A stretch of 64,000 bases of DNA from Aurantimicrobium sp. INA4 (lineage in GTDB: Bacteria; Actinomycetota; Actinomycetes; Actinomycetales; Microbacteriaceae): NCBI RefSeq assembly GCF_027924525.1, contig NZ_AP027040.1, positions 1,364,001 through 1,428,000 of the forward strand. The letters run 5' to 3'. Position 1 is the first letter of the stretch; every line of letters begins with the position of its first letter. The notes under the pieces are model-generated. The model was not told where the DNA came from. It did not search any database and saw only the letters and a program-made list of their open reading frames with translations. A program made the translations under genes and the position numbers. Positions 35,283 through 43,922 of this stretch are shown in pieces.

Positions 35283-36677
35283 ATGTCTCACGACATGACA
35301 ACTCCCAACGGCAATCACATGCACACTGTCGACCTCGAAACAATGAAGCTTCGCGAGCAAGTTTTTGAATACGCTCGCCGACGCATGAATTACGACCCAC
35401 CACCGCTGGATGGCCCCAAAACCATCAGCCAACTTCGTAAAGAAGTCCCCGAGACGGTCACCGAAGAGGGCTTAGGCGGATTGGAAGCACTGAATCTTTT
35501 TGAGAATGTGCTTGCTGAGGCAACGATTTCTAACGATCACCCCAACTACCTTTCCTTTATACCTTGTGCACCCACCGAGGCAGCAACACTGTTCGACCTC
35601 ATCGTCTCTGCCTCAACCATTTATGGTGGCTCCTGGATGGAGGGTGCTGGTGCGGTGTATGCCGAGAACCAGGTACTCGAGTGGTTAGCCCGCGAAGCTG
35701 GTTTGCCAGAAGGCGCTGGAGGCGTCTTTGTGCAGGGCGGAACCCTAGGAAACCTCTCAGCCCTTGTTGCAGCACGTCACACTGCCACAGAGGCTCTCAA
35801 GGCCGCTGGGAAGGCAGTGCCTAAGTGCTGGCGCTTTGCCTGCAGCTCTGAAGCTCACTCGTCTCTCAAAGCAGCTGCCCGTGTGATGGATGTGGACATT
35901 GTTCCTATTCCCGTCAACGCAGAAGGCCGCCTCACCGGTCAAGCACTAGCCGAGACTCTCGAAGGCGACTGGGACGGCATCTTTGCTGTGGTGGCAACCG
36001 GTGGAACAACCAACTTTGGCATCGTAGATGAACTCGAAGAAGTGGGTAATGTCACCAAGGCACACGATGTGTGGTTCCACGTGGACGGCGCCTACGGCAT
36101 CGCAGCGATGCTGGCGCCGAGCACGAAGCACCTCTTTGCGGGCGTTGCCCTGGCGGATTCGTTCATTGTTGACCCACACAAGTGGTTGTTTGCTCCTTTC
36201 GATGCGTGTGCCCTGGTGTACCGCGATCCCGAGCTTGGTCGCGTTACCCACACCCAGCACGCTGAGTACCTTGATGCACTCGAGAACCCTGAAGAGTGGA
36301 ACCCGAGTGACTACGCCTACAACCTGACGCGTCGTCCCCGTGGACTGCCACTCTGGTTCTCATTGGCAACCTATGGCGTCTCTGCCTACCGTGAAGCCAT
36401 CGAACAAAACATTCAACTGGCATACAAGATTGCTGATGAGATCCGTCGTCGTCCCGATCTTGAGCTAGTTCGTGACCCCCAGCTCTCTGTAGTGGTGTTC
36501 GTGAAAAAGGGTTGGACTCTGGAGGATTACACCAAGTGGTCCAACAAGCTGCTGGCAGATGGCATCGGATTCGTTGTTCCCAGTTCACACAAGGGCGAGC
36601 CCAACACACGCTTTGCCATTGTGAATCCCCGAACAACCTATGAATCTTTGGTTCAAATCCTCGACACGATGGTCTAA
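35283..36677 (+). CDS. PLP-dependent (group II) amino-acid decarboxylase
   Basis: This fold-type-I decarboxylase is related to aromatic-amino-acid, glutamate and diaminobutyrate decarboxylases and yields an amine and CO2. The PLP lysine lies in IVDPHKWLFAPFD. Other family features are HPNYLSFIPCAPT, the GGTLGNLSALVAARH cofactor loop, and WFHVDGAYG with the conserved Asp. I start at ATG 35283, giving 464 residues, because the extra 27 codons from ATG 35202 look untranslated; both are possible. It precedes an agmatine-deiminase-like gene by 19 nt, so the two probably form an operon. The substrate is not determined. Confidence 0.86.
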   Translation: MSHDMTTPNGNHMHTVDLETMKLREQVFEYARRRMNYDPPPLDGPKTISQLRKEVPETVTEEGLGGLEALNLFENVLAEATISNDHPNYLSFIPCAPTEAATLFDLIVSASTIYGGSWMEGAGAVYAENQVLEWLAREAGLPEGAGGVFVQGGTLGNLSALVAARHTATEALKAAGKAVPKCWRFACSSEAHSSLKAAARVMDVDIVPIPVNAEGRLTGQALAETLEGDWDGIFAVVATGGTTNFGIVDELEEVGNVTKAHDVWFHVDGAYGIAAMLAPSTKHLFAGVALADSFIVDPHKWLFAPFDACALVYRDPELGRVTHTQHAEYLDALENPEEWNPSDYAYNLTRRPRGLPLWFSLATYGVSAYREAIEQNIQLAYKIADEIRRRPDLELVRDPQLSVVVFVKKGWTLEDYTKWSNKLLADGIGFVVPSSHKGEPNTRFAIVNPRTTYESLVQILDTMV

Positions 36678-36696
36678 CTAGGAATACGGTCTTATC

Positions 36697-37725
36697 GTGA
36701 CATCTCGTGAATTCCACATGCCAGCTGAATGGGCTGAGCATGAGCGCACTTGGATGGCCTGGCCTTCCTCCGGTTACACCCTCGGTGAAAGGGAGGAGCT
36801 CGCCAATGAAGCACGAAAGTGTTGGTCAGATGTGGCCAACACCATCGTGCGCTTCGAGCCGGTCACCATCCTGGTTGATCCCAGTGCCGTTGACGAAGCA
36901 AAAAAGTGGTTAGACCCTCAAGTTGAGATCTTGGTTGCCCAGCTCGATGACGCGTGGATGCGAGACATAGGTCCCACGTTTGTTCGCGACAGCTCAGGAA
37001 AGCTCGCTGGAGTGAACTGGATTTTCAATGGCTGGGGCGGCCAAAGTTGGGCAAGCTGGGAACACGATTCCCAAGCAGCCACCACGATTCTGGACTCCAT
37101 CGGTGTTCCCCGGATTGACTCCCCGCTGACCAACGAGGGTGGTGGAATCCACGTCAATGGTTCTCGCACCGTCATGATTACCGAAACAGTTCAGCTTGAT
37201 CCAGGCCGCAACCCTGACTGGACCAAAGAACAGGTAGAAGCAGAACTACATCGCACGCTCGGTGTTGATCACGTGATCTGGATGCCACGAGGTCTCACGC
37301 GTGACTATGACGAGTTTGGAACACGTGGACACATTGACATTGTGGCCTGCTTTGCAAACGAGGACACTGTTCTTTTCCATGATCAAAAGAACCAAGAACA
37401 CCCCGACTACTGGATCAGCCAAGAGGTGCGCAGAGTTCTCAAAGCCGCTCGCGATTCAGAAGGAAACAAGCTCAACGTCATTTCTGTACCAGCCCCTGAG
37501 GTGTTGCAAGATGACGAAGGCTGGGTCGACTACAGCTACATCAACCATTACGTGTGCAATGGCGCAGTAATTTTGTGCGCATTCGATGACGCGAACGATG
37601 AGAAAGCCAGAAAGGTACTCTCCAAGGCCTACCCCGGTCGTGAAATCGTGCTCGTGGATGCTCGCCCACTTTTTGCTCGAGGTGGCGGAATTCACTGCAT
37701 AACGCAGCAGCAACCCAAGGCTTAG
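36697..37725 (+). CDS. Agmatine deiminase / peptidylarginine-deiminase-like hydrolase
   Basis: This 342-residue guanidino-group hydrolase of the AguA/PPAD fold converts agmatine to N-carbamoylputrescine in known members. Active-site elements are MRDIGPTF, NEGGGIHVNG, GTRGHID with the catalytic His, and GGGIHCITQQ with nucleophile Cys334. The start is GTG 36697. Together with the upstream decarboxylase it could form a two-step amino-acid to amine to ureido route. N-carbamoylputrescine amidase is not in the window. The stop overlaps the convergent ferredoxin gene by 4 nt. Confidence 0.85.
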   Translation: MTSREFHMPAEWAEHERTWMAWPSSGYTLGEREELANEARKCWSDVANTIVRFEPVTILVDPSAVDEAKKWLDPQVEILVAQLDDAWMRDIGPTFVRDSSGKLAGVNWIFNGWGGQSWASWEHDSQAATTILDSIGVPRIDSPLTNEGGGIHVNGSRTVMITETVQLDPGRNPDWTKEQVEAELHRTLGVDHVIWMPRGLTRDYDEFGTRGHIDIVACFANEDTVLFHDQKNQEHPDYWISQEVRRVLKAARDSEGNKLNVISVPAPEVLQDDEGWVDYSYINHYVCNGAVILCAFDDANDEKARKVLSKAYPGREIVLVDARPLFARGGGIHCITQQQPKA

Positions 37726-38045
37726 TAGTTCTTTTCTGGGACGTGAAACGTCCCGCCATCAAGTTCGTCTGTGATGGGAATCTGACAGCTCAGCCGTGAG
37801 TTCTCCAGGCGTTCACTCATAGTGCCATCCAGCATTTCCAGTTCGAACTCCTCTGGCGGTGCGCAATGAGCCAGGGTGTCTGAATCGACGTACACATGGC
37901 AGGTAACGCAGACAAGTGCGCCTCCGCACAATCCGAACATTCCCGGCACCACATTGCGCACCCCAGCATCCATCACGGAGTCACCGACTCTGCCCACCAC
38001 GTCACGGCTCTCCCCCTGAGCGGTGATGAATGTGAGCTTCGGCAT
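37722..38045 (-). CDS. [2Fe-2S] ferredoxin (adrenodoxin type)
   Basis: This 107-residue electron carrier has cluster ligands Cys40, Cys46, Cys49 (CGGALVCVTC) and Cys87, the spacing of adrenodoxin/putidaredoxin-type proteins that feed cytochromes P450. It is the last gene of the seven-gene - strand operon and lies 5 nt after the alcohol dehydrogenase. The same operon encodes a 3Fe-4S ferredoxin and one FAD reductase, so the single P450 of the cluster may have two alternative electron donors. Confidence 0.93.
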   Translation of the reverse strand: MPKLTFITAQGESRDVVGRVGDSVMDAGVRNVVPGMFGLCGGALVCVTCHVYVDSDTLAHCAPPEEFELEMLDGTMSERLENSRLSCQIPITDELDGGTFHVPEKNY

Positions 38046-38050
38046 GAGAG

Positions 38051-39109
38051 CTAGATTGTGGTGGCGTCAATCACAAAGCGGAATTGAACATCACCGGCAA
38101 CGACGCGGTCATATGCTTCGTTGATGTAGTCAGCGTTAATCAATTCCACATCAGCTGTGATCTTGTGCTTTCCGCAGAAATCCAACATCTCTTGAGTTTC
38201 GACCGTTCCACCAATTTGTGAACCAGCAATCGACCGTCGGCGCATCATGAGCTTTGGAAGCGAGAAGGGCTGGGTCATGTCATTGACCGCACCAACAACC
38301 ACATACGTGCCATCGAGGGTCAACAGGTCAAGATATGGATTCATATCGTGATCGCCGGGGAGGGTGGAGATGATGAGGTCAAATTTCTGACGCGAAGCTT
38401 TCATTGCTTCTTTGTCGGAAGTGACAAGAACTTCGTCTGCACCTAGTGATGTACCAAGTGCGACTTTTTCAGGGCTCGAGGTCAGCGCAACGGTGTGCGC
38501 ACCGAGGGCGTGAGAAAACTTCACAGCCATATGACCCAGGCCGCCGATACCAACAACACCAACGGTTTTTCCTGGAGCAGCACCCCAGTGCTTCAAGGGT
38601 GAGTACACAGTAATCCCTGCACACAACAGTGGTGCCACCCCTGCAAGGTCTAGGCCTTCAGGAATGCGGTAAACAAAGTTCTCTGTGGTTACTATTTCTT
38701 GCGCGTATCCACCCTGAGTGACCTGTCCAGGAAGTTGGGGCTCTGGTTCTCCATAGGTCAGGCGTGGACCAACAGGTCCGGAGCAGTAGTTCTCGTCATT
38801 GTTCTGACAGTTCTCGCACTCTCCACAGCTATCGACGATCACGCCGACACCAACCACGTCACCGACTTTGTACTTTGTTACCTCAGATCCAACTTCGATA
38901 ACTTTTCCAACAATCTCGTGCCCAGGAACGAGGGGGTAGGGGCGATCTCCCCATTCGCCTCGAACGGTGTGAATGTCAGAGTGGCAGATACCTGAGTGCG
39001 TAATCGCGATGCGGACGTCAGTGGGCTCTGGGGTGCGACGGATGATGTCCATCGGAGCCATTTGTGCACCTTCAGCGGCAGCACCAATTGCACGAACGGT
39101 TGTAGTCAT
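38051..39109 (-). CDS. Zinc-dependent NAD(P) alcohol dehydrogenase (CAD/YahK type)
   Basis: This medium-chain dehydrogenase has 352 residues from ATG 39109, which has GAAAGG upstream; the open frame to 39214 overlaps the reductase gene and is not needed. Catalytic zinc ligands are in SGICHSDIHT and GHEIVG. Structural zinc is held by the CGECENCQNNDENYC cluster. The Rossmann motif is GVVGIGGLGHMAVK. It oxidises or reduces primary alcohols and aldehydes, often aromatic ones. Within the operon it may supply the aldehyde for the dehydrogenase at 42345-43808. Confidence 0.92.
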   Translation of the reverse strand: MTTTVRAIGAAAEGAQMAPMDIIRRTPEPTDVRIAITHSGICHSDIHTVRGEWGDRPYPLVPGHEIVGKVIEVGSEVTKYKVGDVVGVGVIVDSCGECENCQNNDENYCSGPVGPRLTYGEPEPQLPGQVTQGGYAQEIVTTENFVYRIPEGLDLAGVAPLLCAGITVYSPLKHWGAAPGKTVGVVGIGGLGHMAVKFSHALGAHTVALTSSPEKVALGTSLGADEVLVTSDKEAMKASRQKFDLIISTLPGDHDMNPYLDLLTLDGTYVVVGAVNDMTQPFSLPKLMMRRRSIAGSQIGGTVETQEMLDFCGKHKITADVELINADYINEAYDRVVAGDVQFRFVIDATTI

Positions 39110-39147
39110 GGCATTACCTTTCGATGTGTGTACAGCGTGAGATGAGC

Positions 39148-40362
39148 CTACGCGTGGGTTAAACCTACTTGGTTTCGATAGCCCATCACTTTGGAACGCA
39201 TACCGACGCCACACACTCCGACAAGCTCGCCGCGTTTGTAGTAGCCGTAGATACAGTCGCTACCTACTTCGCCGTCAAGAAGCGTGATTTCGTCTGCTTG
39301 GTCTATGAGGCCATAGGCCAACAAGCTGACATCAAACTGGTCGCTCCAAAAGGAAGGAATAGGGGCAAAAGGCTTAGAAATTTCTTCTTCGAAAGCATTC
39401 GTGTCACCGGAAAGTTGTAGCGCAACTTCCTTGCCCACCTTGCGTGCCATCTCGGTAGGAATATTCCAGTGCTCCACCCGGCGTGGGTAGTCACAGAACT
39501 GAGGTATGGGGAAACGAGCCACGTCCCCGACAACATAAACGTTCTGCCAAACAGTGCCATCTTTCCTGAGCACGCGCAGAGAAGAATCTGCTCCCACACC
39601 GCCGTCGAGGTCGACGTCGTTGTCGTGGAGCAATTCCAAGTTGGGCTCTGACCCGATAGCCTCAATGAGCACTTGGGTGTAAAGCTCAACGCCAGAATCC
39701 AAGAGCACGCTCTCGACCTGATCGCCACCGGTCACCTTTGTGATGGTGGAACCCATAAAGAAGTTCACGCCCTGGGCCTCTTGACGAGCCTGAATATCTC
39801 GCGCGAGCTCCAGCCCAAGGGGGCGTAACAAGGGGACTGGTCCCTTGCCAATCACGGTGACGTGAGCACCCAGCTTCTTTGCCGTTGCCGCAACTTCACA
39901 CCCAATGAAACCTGCGCCATAGACAACAACTCGGGTTCCCTCAGAAATCTCAGAACGCAACGCAATCGCATCATCCAGTGAGCGGATTACGTGAGTGCCC
40001 TTCTTGGGCATGCCCGGCAGGTCCAGGCGGCGTGGACGAAGTCCGGTTGCAATGACCAGTGCTTCGTACTGGTGTTCAACACCGAGGTCGTCAGTGACAA
40101 CCTGATTTTCGAGGTCAACGCGTTCGACTTTGCGTCCCAGAATCCATTCCACATCAGCAACGGCCTCCCCCAGTGGGAAAGCAACAGCTTCGTGATTCAC
40201 GTCTGCTGCAAGCACTTCCTTGGACAGCGGAGGTCGGTTATAGGGAGGGTGAGTTTCCTCCCCGATAGCCACGATAGGACCGGCATAACCGCTTCGACGT
40301 AGCGACTCTGCTACGCGAAGTCCGCCCATTGAAGCGCCAATGATGAGAACGGGGCGCGTCAT
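39148..40362 (-). CDS. FAD-dependent ferredoxin reductase (P450 redox partner type)
   Basis: This 404-residue NAD(P)H:ferredoxin reductase is of the putidaredoxin/rubredoxin-reductase family. The FAD-binding GASMGGLRVAESLRRSGY is at the N-terminus, the NAD site is VVVYGAGFIGCEVAATAKKLG (about 145-165), and the second FAD motif is NVYVVGDVARFP. It lies 9 nt after the 3Fe-4S ferredoxin gene. It should pass electrons from NAD(P)H through one or both ferredoxins to the P450 at 45264-46511. Confidence 0.93.
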   Translation of the reverse strand: MTRPVLIIGASMGGLRVAESLRRSGYAGPIVAIGEETHPPYNRPPLSKEVLAADVNHEAVAFPLGEAVADVEWILGRKVERVDLENQVVTDDLGVEHQYEALVIATGLRPRRLDLPGMPKKGTHVIRSLDDAIALRSEISEGTRVVVYGAGFIGCEVAATAKKLGAHVTVIGKGPVPLLRPLGLELARDIQARQEAQGVNFFMGSTITKVTGGDQVESVLLDSGVELYTQVLIEAIGSEPNLELLHDNDVDLDGGVGADSSLRVLRKDGTVWQNVYVVGDVARFPIPQFCDYPRRVEHWNIPTEMARKVGKEVALQLSGDTNAFEEEISKPFAPIPSFWSDQFDVSLLAYGLIDQADEITLLDGEVGSDCIYGYYKRGELVGVCGVGMRSKVMGYRNQVGLTHA

Positions 40363-40371
40363 GAAAATTCC

Positions 40372-40563
40372 TTAGTCGACGATAAAGATGGCCTGCATGG
40401 GGCAGACATCGATAGCGGCCTGAACATTGTCACGCTCGCTGTCGTCAGCAGTTGCGTGGTATTCAAGCTTGTCGTCGTCATTGAGACGGAAAACATTGGG
40501 TGCCTCGAATACACACTGGCCGTAGTGCTGGCACTTTTCCATGTCGACGTTGATCTTGATCAT
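40372..40563 (-). CDS. [3Fe-4S]-type ferredoxin for cytochrome P450
   Basis: This 63-residue ferredoxin has ligands Cys11, Cys17 and Cys54 (VCPMQAI). The position that would be the fourth cysteine is Tyr14 (CQHYGQC), so a 3Fe-4S cluster is expected. Such proteins are standard P450 partners in actinobacteria. The ATG overlaps the stop of the FAH-family gene by one base (TAATG). It lies directly before the reductase gene. Confidence 0.93.
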   Translation of the reverse strand: MIKINVDMEKCQHYGQCVFEAPNVFRLNDDDKLEYHATADDSERDNVQAAIDVCPMQAIFIVD

Positions 40564-41441
40564 TATTCTTTTTCCTCCACGTTGGATGGGTATAGATCTT
40601 TGGAAGGTGTGCGAATTCCGCGGAATTCCCAGTCACCGCCCAAAGCAGTTGAGATAACTTCTTCACTCTCGGTGGGTTGCGCTCCCACGTCTGTGCGAAT
40701 CGGAGTGGGGCCGACAACGATGTGGTTGGTCAACTTACCGAGGCCTTCAACTTCAACCTCGACAACATCACCAGGTTGAACTGGACGTGAGAAGGCGGGG
40801 GTTCCCGAAAAGAGCATGTCACCAGGAACCAAGGTGATGGTGCGGGCAATATCTGCAACCAGATAGTGCATGTCCCATTCCATGTTGTCAGTGTTGTCTT
40901 CTTGCTTGACCTCACCGTTGACATAGGTGCGAATCATCTTGTTGCGGAAGTCCCAGTCAGTAACCAGACCAGGGCCGACGGGAGCCAGGGTGTCTGACCC
41001 CTTCACGCGCAGCATGGAACCCGCGTCCGTGTCACGGAAGTCGTGCAGTCCGTAGTCATTACCCACGGTGTATCCGGCGATGTAGTCGCCGGCTTCTTCA
41101 GGGCTGATGTTGCGGCAGGTCTTGCCGATCACAATGACGATTTCGCCCTCATAGTTCAACCACTTGCAGCCTTCGGGGCGCACAACAGCGCCCTTGTGGC
41201 TGTTGATAGCCGTGATGGGCTTGTGGAAGTAGGTGGGTGCATCAGGGAGCTTGGTCATGAACTCCTTGGTGCGGCTGTCGTAGTTCAGGTGAACAGCAAT
41301 GATCTTGGTGGGCTCCGAAGGTGGCAGATGTTGCGCATCTTCGATAGCTACACGACGGCCGTCGGCGGCAACAAGGAACTCTCCGTCGCGTACGGTTTGC
41401 ACCACAGCGCCGTCAAGCAGGATTCGACGATATTCAGTCAC
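40563..41441 (-). CDS. Fumarylacetoacetate hydrolase-family enzyme (HpaG/HpcE-like isomerase/decarboxylase)
   Basis: This FAH-fold enzyme of 292 residues has the metal motif YEGEIVIVIGK with conserved Glu and further active-site residues in FHKPITAINSHKGAV and GNDYGLHDF. In homoprotocatechuate pathways such proteins decarboxylate or isomerise the product after ring cleavage. I choose GTG 41441, which overlaps the dioxygenase stop by 8 nt; the frame is open to 41477. The last 40 residues form a polar tail (TESEEVISTALGGDWEF). It lies between the dioxygenase and ferredoxin genes, fitting a step after ring opening. Confidence 0.88.
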   Translation of the reverse strand: MTEYRRILLDGAVVQTVRDGEFLVAADGRRVAIEDAQHLPPSEPTKIIAVHLNYDSRTKEFMTKLPDAPTYFHKPITAINSHKGAVVRPEGCKWLNYEGEIVIVIGKTCRNISPEEAGDYIAGYTVGNDYGLHDFRDTDAGSMLRVKGSDTLAPVGPGLVTDWDFRNKMIRTYVNGEVKQEDNTDNMEWDMHYLVADIARTITLVPGDMLFSGTPAFSRPVQPGDVVEVEVEGLGKLTNHIVVGPTPIRTDVGAQPTESEEVISTALGGDWEFRGIRTPSKDLYPSNVEEKE

Positions 41442-42342
41442 GTGAGAGAACCATGTCCTTTGGAAGAGGGAAGCCACCTTCGGGCTTCGGAAAGTAGATG
41501 TGAACCTGACCGGTGCCGACCGAGTTCTCGTAGTCTGAGTACATCACACCTTTAGAGGTGTTGGCCTCTTCACCAATGGCGCCAGCCATGGTGAGGTAGT
41601 GGCTGAAGTTTGCCTCAGGCTTGAACTTCATAAACTCCGGCATGGTCTCAAGAACTCGCTTGTGATCTCCAGCCTTGAACCATTCGATGCGTTCTTCATC
41701 AGCAGCACGTGCTTCAGGAGAAAAGATGTGGCTGGGGTCACTGGCTTCGTGTTTGCGCAGATCACGCAGCTTGTAGAAGGTGTGTGAAAGTGCACCCGAA
41801 GCCAAGAGAAGAACCTTGCGGTCTGAGTCACGAATAGCTTCACCGAGGGCACGACCTGCACGCAAGAAGTCTTCGGTGGTTGCTGTCTGGCACACCGAGA
41901 CGGAAACCCAACGCTTGTCGAGTCCCTTACCGAGGTAGTCCCACAGGTTGACGGTGGCATACATGATGGGCAGGTAGGGGTCGGAAATGGGGGTAATCCA
42001 TGTTCCGTTCTTTTCGTCATACTTGACCACCGACTCAGCAAGCTCACGGTCACCCTTGAAGGAGTAGGGAATCTGTGACATTCCGCGAGGAAGTTCTTCC
42101 GCGGTGTACTTTCCCTCACGGTGGTCGTGTGAGGTAATGACAAACTCAACGGTGGTAGCCCAGTGCGAGTCAAGCACGATAACGGTGTCGTAGTCGAGCT
42201 TCTCCATGACGTCCTTGCGCAGCTTTTCGAGGCCAGGAACAAGAGAGATTTCTTTGCCCTCATTGAGCTCAAGGCGAGTCTCCTTGGGGAGCATGATTGT
42301 GGGTACGTGCGCAAGAATTGCAGCGCCTACTACTTCGCCCAT
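41434..42342 (-). CDS. Class III (LigB-type) extradiol ring-cleavage dioxygenase, homoprotocatechuate-like
   Basis: This 302-residue non-haem iron enzyme resembles 3,4-dihydroxyphenylacetate 2,3-dioxygenase (HpcB/HpaD). The first iron ligands lie in AAILAHVPTIML and the catalytic His region in VIVLDSHWATTVEF. A further conserved segment is LLLASGALSHTFYKLRD. The start is ATG 42342 because AAGGAA lies 7 nt upstream; it begins 2 nt after the aldehyde dehydrogenase stop. It opens a catechol ring to a semialdehyde, the substrate of that dehydrogenase. The exact catechol is inferred only from similarity. Confidence 0.88.
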   Translation of the reverse strand: MGEVVGAAILAHVPTIMLPKETRLELNEGKEISLVPGLEKLRKDVMEKLDYDTVIVLDSHWATTVEFVITSHDHREGKYTAEELPRGMSQIPYSFKGDRELAESVVKYDEKNGTWITPISDPYLPIMYATVNLWDYLGKGLDKRWVSVSVCQTATTEDFLRAGRALGEAIRDSDRKVLLLASGALSHTFYKLRDLRKHEASDPSHIFSPEARAADEERIEWFKAGDHKRVLETMPEFMKFKPEANFSHYLTMAGAIGEEANTSKGVMYSDYENSVGTGQVHIYFPKPEGGFPLPKDMVLSRD

Positions 42343-42344
42343 GG

Positions 42345-43808
42345 TTATTCCTTCCATCCATTTGGTGAAACTACGGTGTTCTTTACATCTGCATAGAAGT
42401 CGAAAGACCATGTGCCGCCATCGCGGCCAATGCCTGACTTCTTGGAACCTCCGAATGGTGCACGCAGGTCACGAACAAAGAAGCAGTTGACCCAGATTGT
42501 TCCGGCCACTATCTCGTCAGTGATTTTCTTGGCGTGCTCCTTATTTCCGGAGACTACAACGGCGGCAAGTCCAAACTCTGTGCCGTTGGCTTTCTCAATG
42601 ACTTCCTCATCGGTGTTGAAGGTCATCATGCACAGCACAGGACCAAAGATTTCGCTCGAGACAATTTCAGAACCGGGGGTTGGGTTCTTCACCAAGGTTG
42701 GCTTGAAGAACAGTCCGCCCAACTCTTCGTTGGGTTCACCGCCCCAGACAATCTCTTGGCCTTCAGCCTTGGCGCGATCAACAAATCCCATAACTCGATC
42801 AAAATGGACCTGGTGGATTTGTGGGCCAATGTCGGTGTCCTCATCACGAGGGTCGCCCTGTTTAATCTCAGCTGCTTTCTCGCCAAACTTCTTGGCAAAT
42901 TCGTCAGCGATGTTTTCGTGAACGAAGATGCGTGTTCCAGACAGACACACCTGCCCAGCGTTGTCGTATTGTTCAACGGCAATTTCTGCAGCGAGGTCGA
43001 GATCTGCATCTTCGAGAACAATCATGGGGCTCTTGCCACCAAGCTCGAAGGAACAGGGGGTCAAGTTGTCGGCAGCTGCGCGAGCAATGACCTTGGCGGT
43101 GGGCACAGAACCGGTGAAGGAGATGCGGTTGATATCAGGGTGAGCAACCAGTGCAGCTCCGGCTTCTTTTCCGTAACCTTGCACAACATTGAAGACGCCG
43201 TCGGGAATACCCGCCTGCTTGGTTAGGTCAGCAAAGAATGACGCACTCAGTGGTGTCCACTCGGCTGGCTTGAGCACGACAGTGTCTCCTGCGGCGAGCG
43301 CGGGGCCAATCTTCCAGGTTGCCAACATCAAGGGGGCGTTCCAGGGAGTAATCAGTGCTGCTACACCAGAAGGGTCCCAGCTGACATTGTTGGTGTGACC
43401 ACGAGTTTCGAAGGGTTCGTGGTGTAAATCGTTGAGTGCCCAGTCTGCGAAGAATCGAATGTTCATCGCCACGCGAGGCATGACTCCTCTGCGGTGTGAG
43501 CGCAACAAGGAACCATTGTCCATGGTTTCAAGCTGAGAAAGGGTCTCATTGTTTTCTTCTACCAGGTCAGCAAGTTTGTGAAGCAGTACACCGCGGCCTT
43601 GGGGGCCGAGCTTGGCCCAAGCGGGAAAAGCTGCGCGTGCTGCTGCAACAGCAGCATCTACTTCTTCCTGTCCTCCGCGCGAGATTTCTCCAAGGAAGGT
43701 TCCGTCAATGGGCGAAGTGTTGGTGTAGGTCTGAGCTGAGGAGACGCGCTGACCGCCAATGTAGTGGCGGGTGTCAATCTTGGCACCGGCGACGCTAATT
43801 GTGCTCAT
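42345..43808 (-). CDS. NAD-dependent aldehyde dehydrogenase (HpaE-like CHMS dehydrogenase)
   Basis: This 487-residue aldehyde dehydrogenase is the first gene of the operon. NAD-binding segments are ALITPWNAPLMLATWKIGPA and ISFTGSVPTAK. The catalytic Glu lies in ELGGKSPM and the nucleophile Cys in NAGQVCLSGTRIF. The C-terminus has RDLRAPFGGSKKSGIGRDGG. It is closest in feel to 5-carboxymethyl-2-hydroxymuconate-semialdehyde dehydrogenases, which fits the following dioxygenase; a gamma-glutamylamino-aldehyde role (PuuC-like) is the alternative. The promoter overlaps the palindrome at 43840-43861. Confidence 0.92.
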   Translation of the reverse strand: MSTISVAGAKIDTRHYIGGQRVSSAQTYTNTSPIDGTFLGEISRGGQEEVDAAVAAARAAFPAWAKLGPQGRGVLLHKLADLVEENNETLSQLETMDNGSLLRSHRRGVMPRVAMNIRFFADWALNDLHHEPFETRGHTNNVSWDPSGVAALITPWNAPLMLATWKIGPALAAGDTVVLKPAEWTPLSASFFADLTKQAGIPDGVFNVVQGYGKEAGAALVAHPDINRISFTGSVPTAKVIARAAADNLTPCSFELGGKSPMIVLEDADLDLAAEIAVEQYDNAGQVCLSGTRIFVHENIADEFAKKFGEKAAEIKQGDPRDEDTDIGPQIHQVHFDRVMGFVDRAKAEGQEIVWGGEPNEELGGLFFKPTLVKNPTPGSEIVSSEIFGPVLCMMTFNTDEEVIEKANGTEFGLAAVVVSGNKEHAKKITDEIVAGTIWVNCFFVRDLRAPFGGSKKSGIGRDGGTWSFDFYADVKNTVVSPNGWKE

Positions 43809-43839
43809 GGGTCAGGTCCTCACATCATCGTGTTGAAGT

Positions 43840-43861
43840 AATCATTCGTATACTAATGATT
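43840..43861. promoter_or_regulatory. MarR-type operator A (aldehyde dehydrogenase operon / PuuD-like gene)
   Basis: Half-sites AATCATTCGTA and AATCATTAGTA (on opposite strands) make a 22-nt inverted repeat with one mismatched pair. It lies between the divergent operons, and a possible TAGTAT -10 box of the leftward operon falls in its centre. Related palindromes are at 45223, 48136, 50467 and 50566. Confidence 0.75.
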
Positions 43862-43922
43862 ATTACTAGGATATAAAAGTCAAGCAAGGTTAAAGTCTGT
43901 TTTTATTGGGAAAGGTGTGCTG

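Noticed and set aside
42534-43226. 230-codon open frame antisense to the aldehyde dehydrogenase
   Set aside because: Shadow of the dehydrogenase gene; no ribosome site and no recognisable domain.
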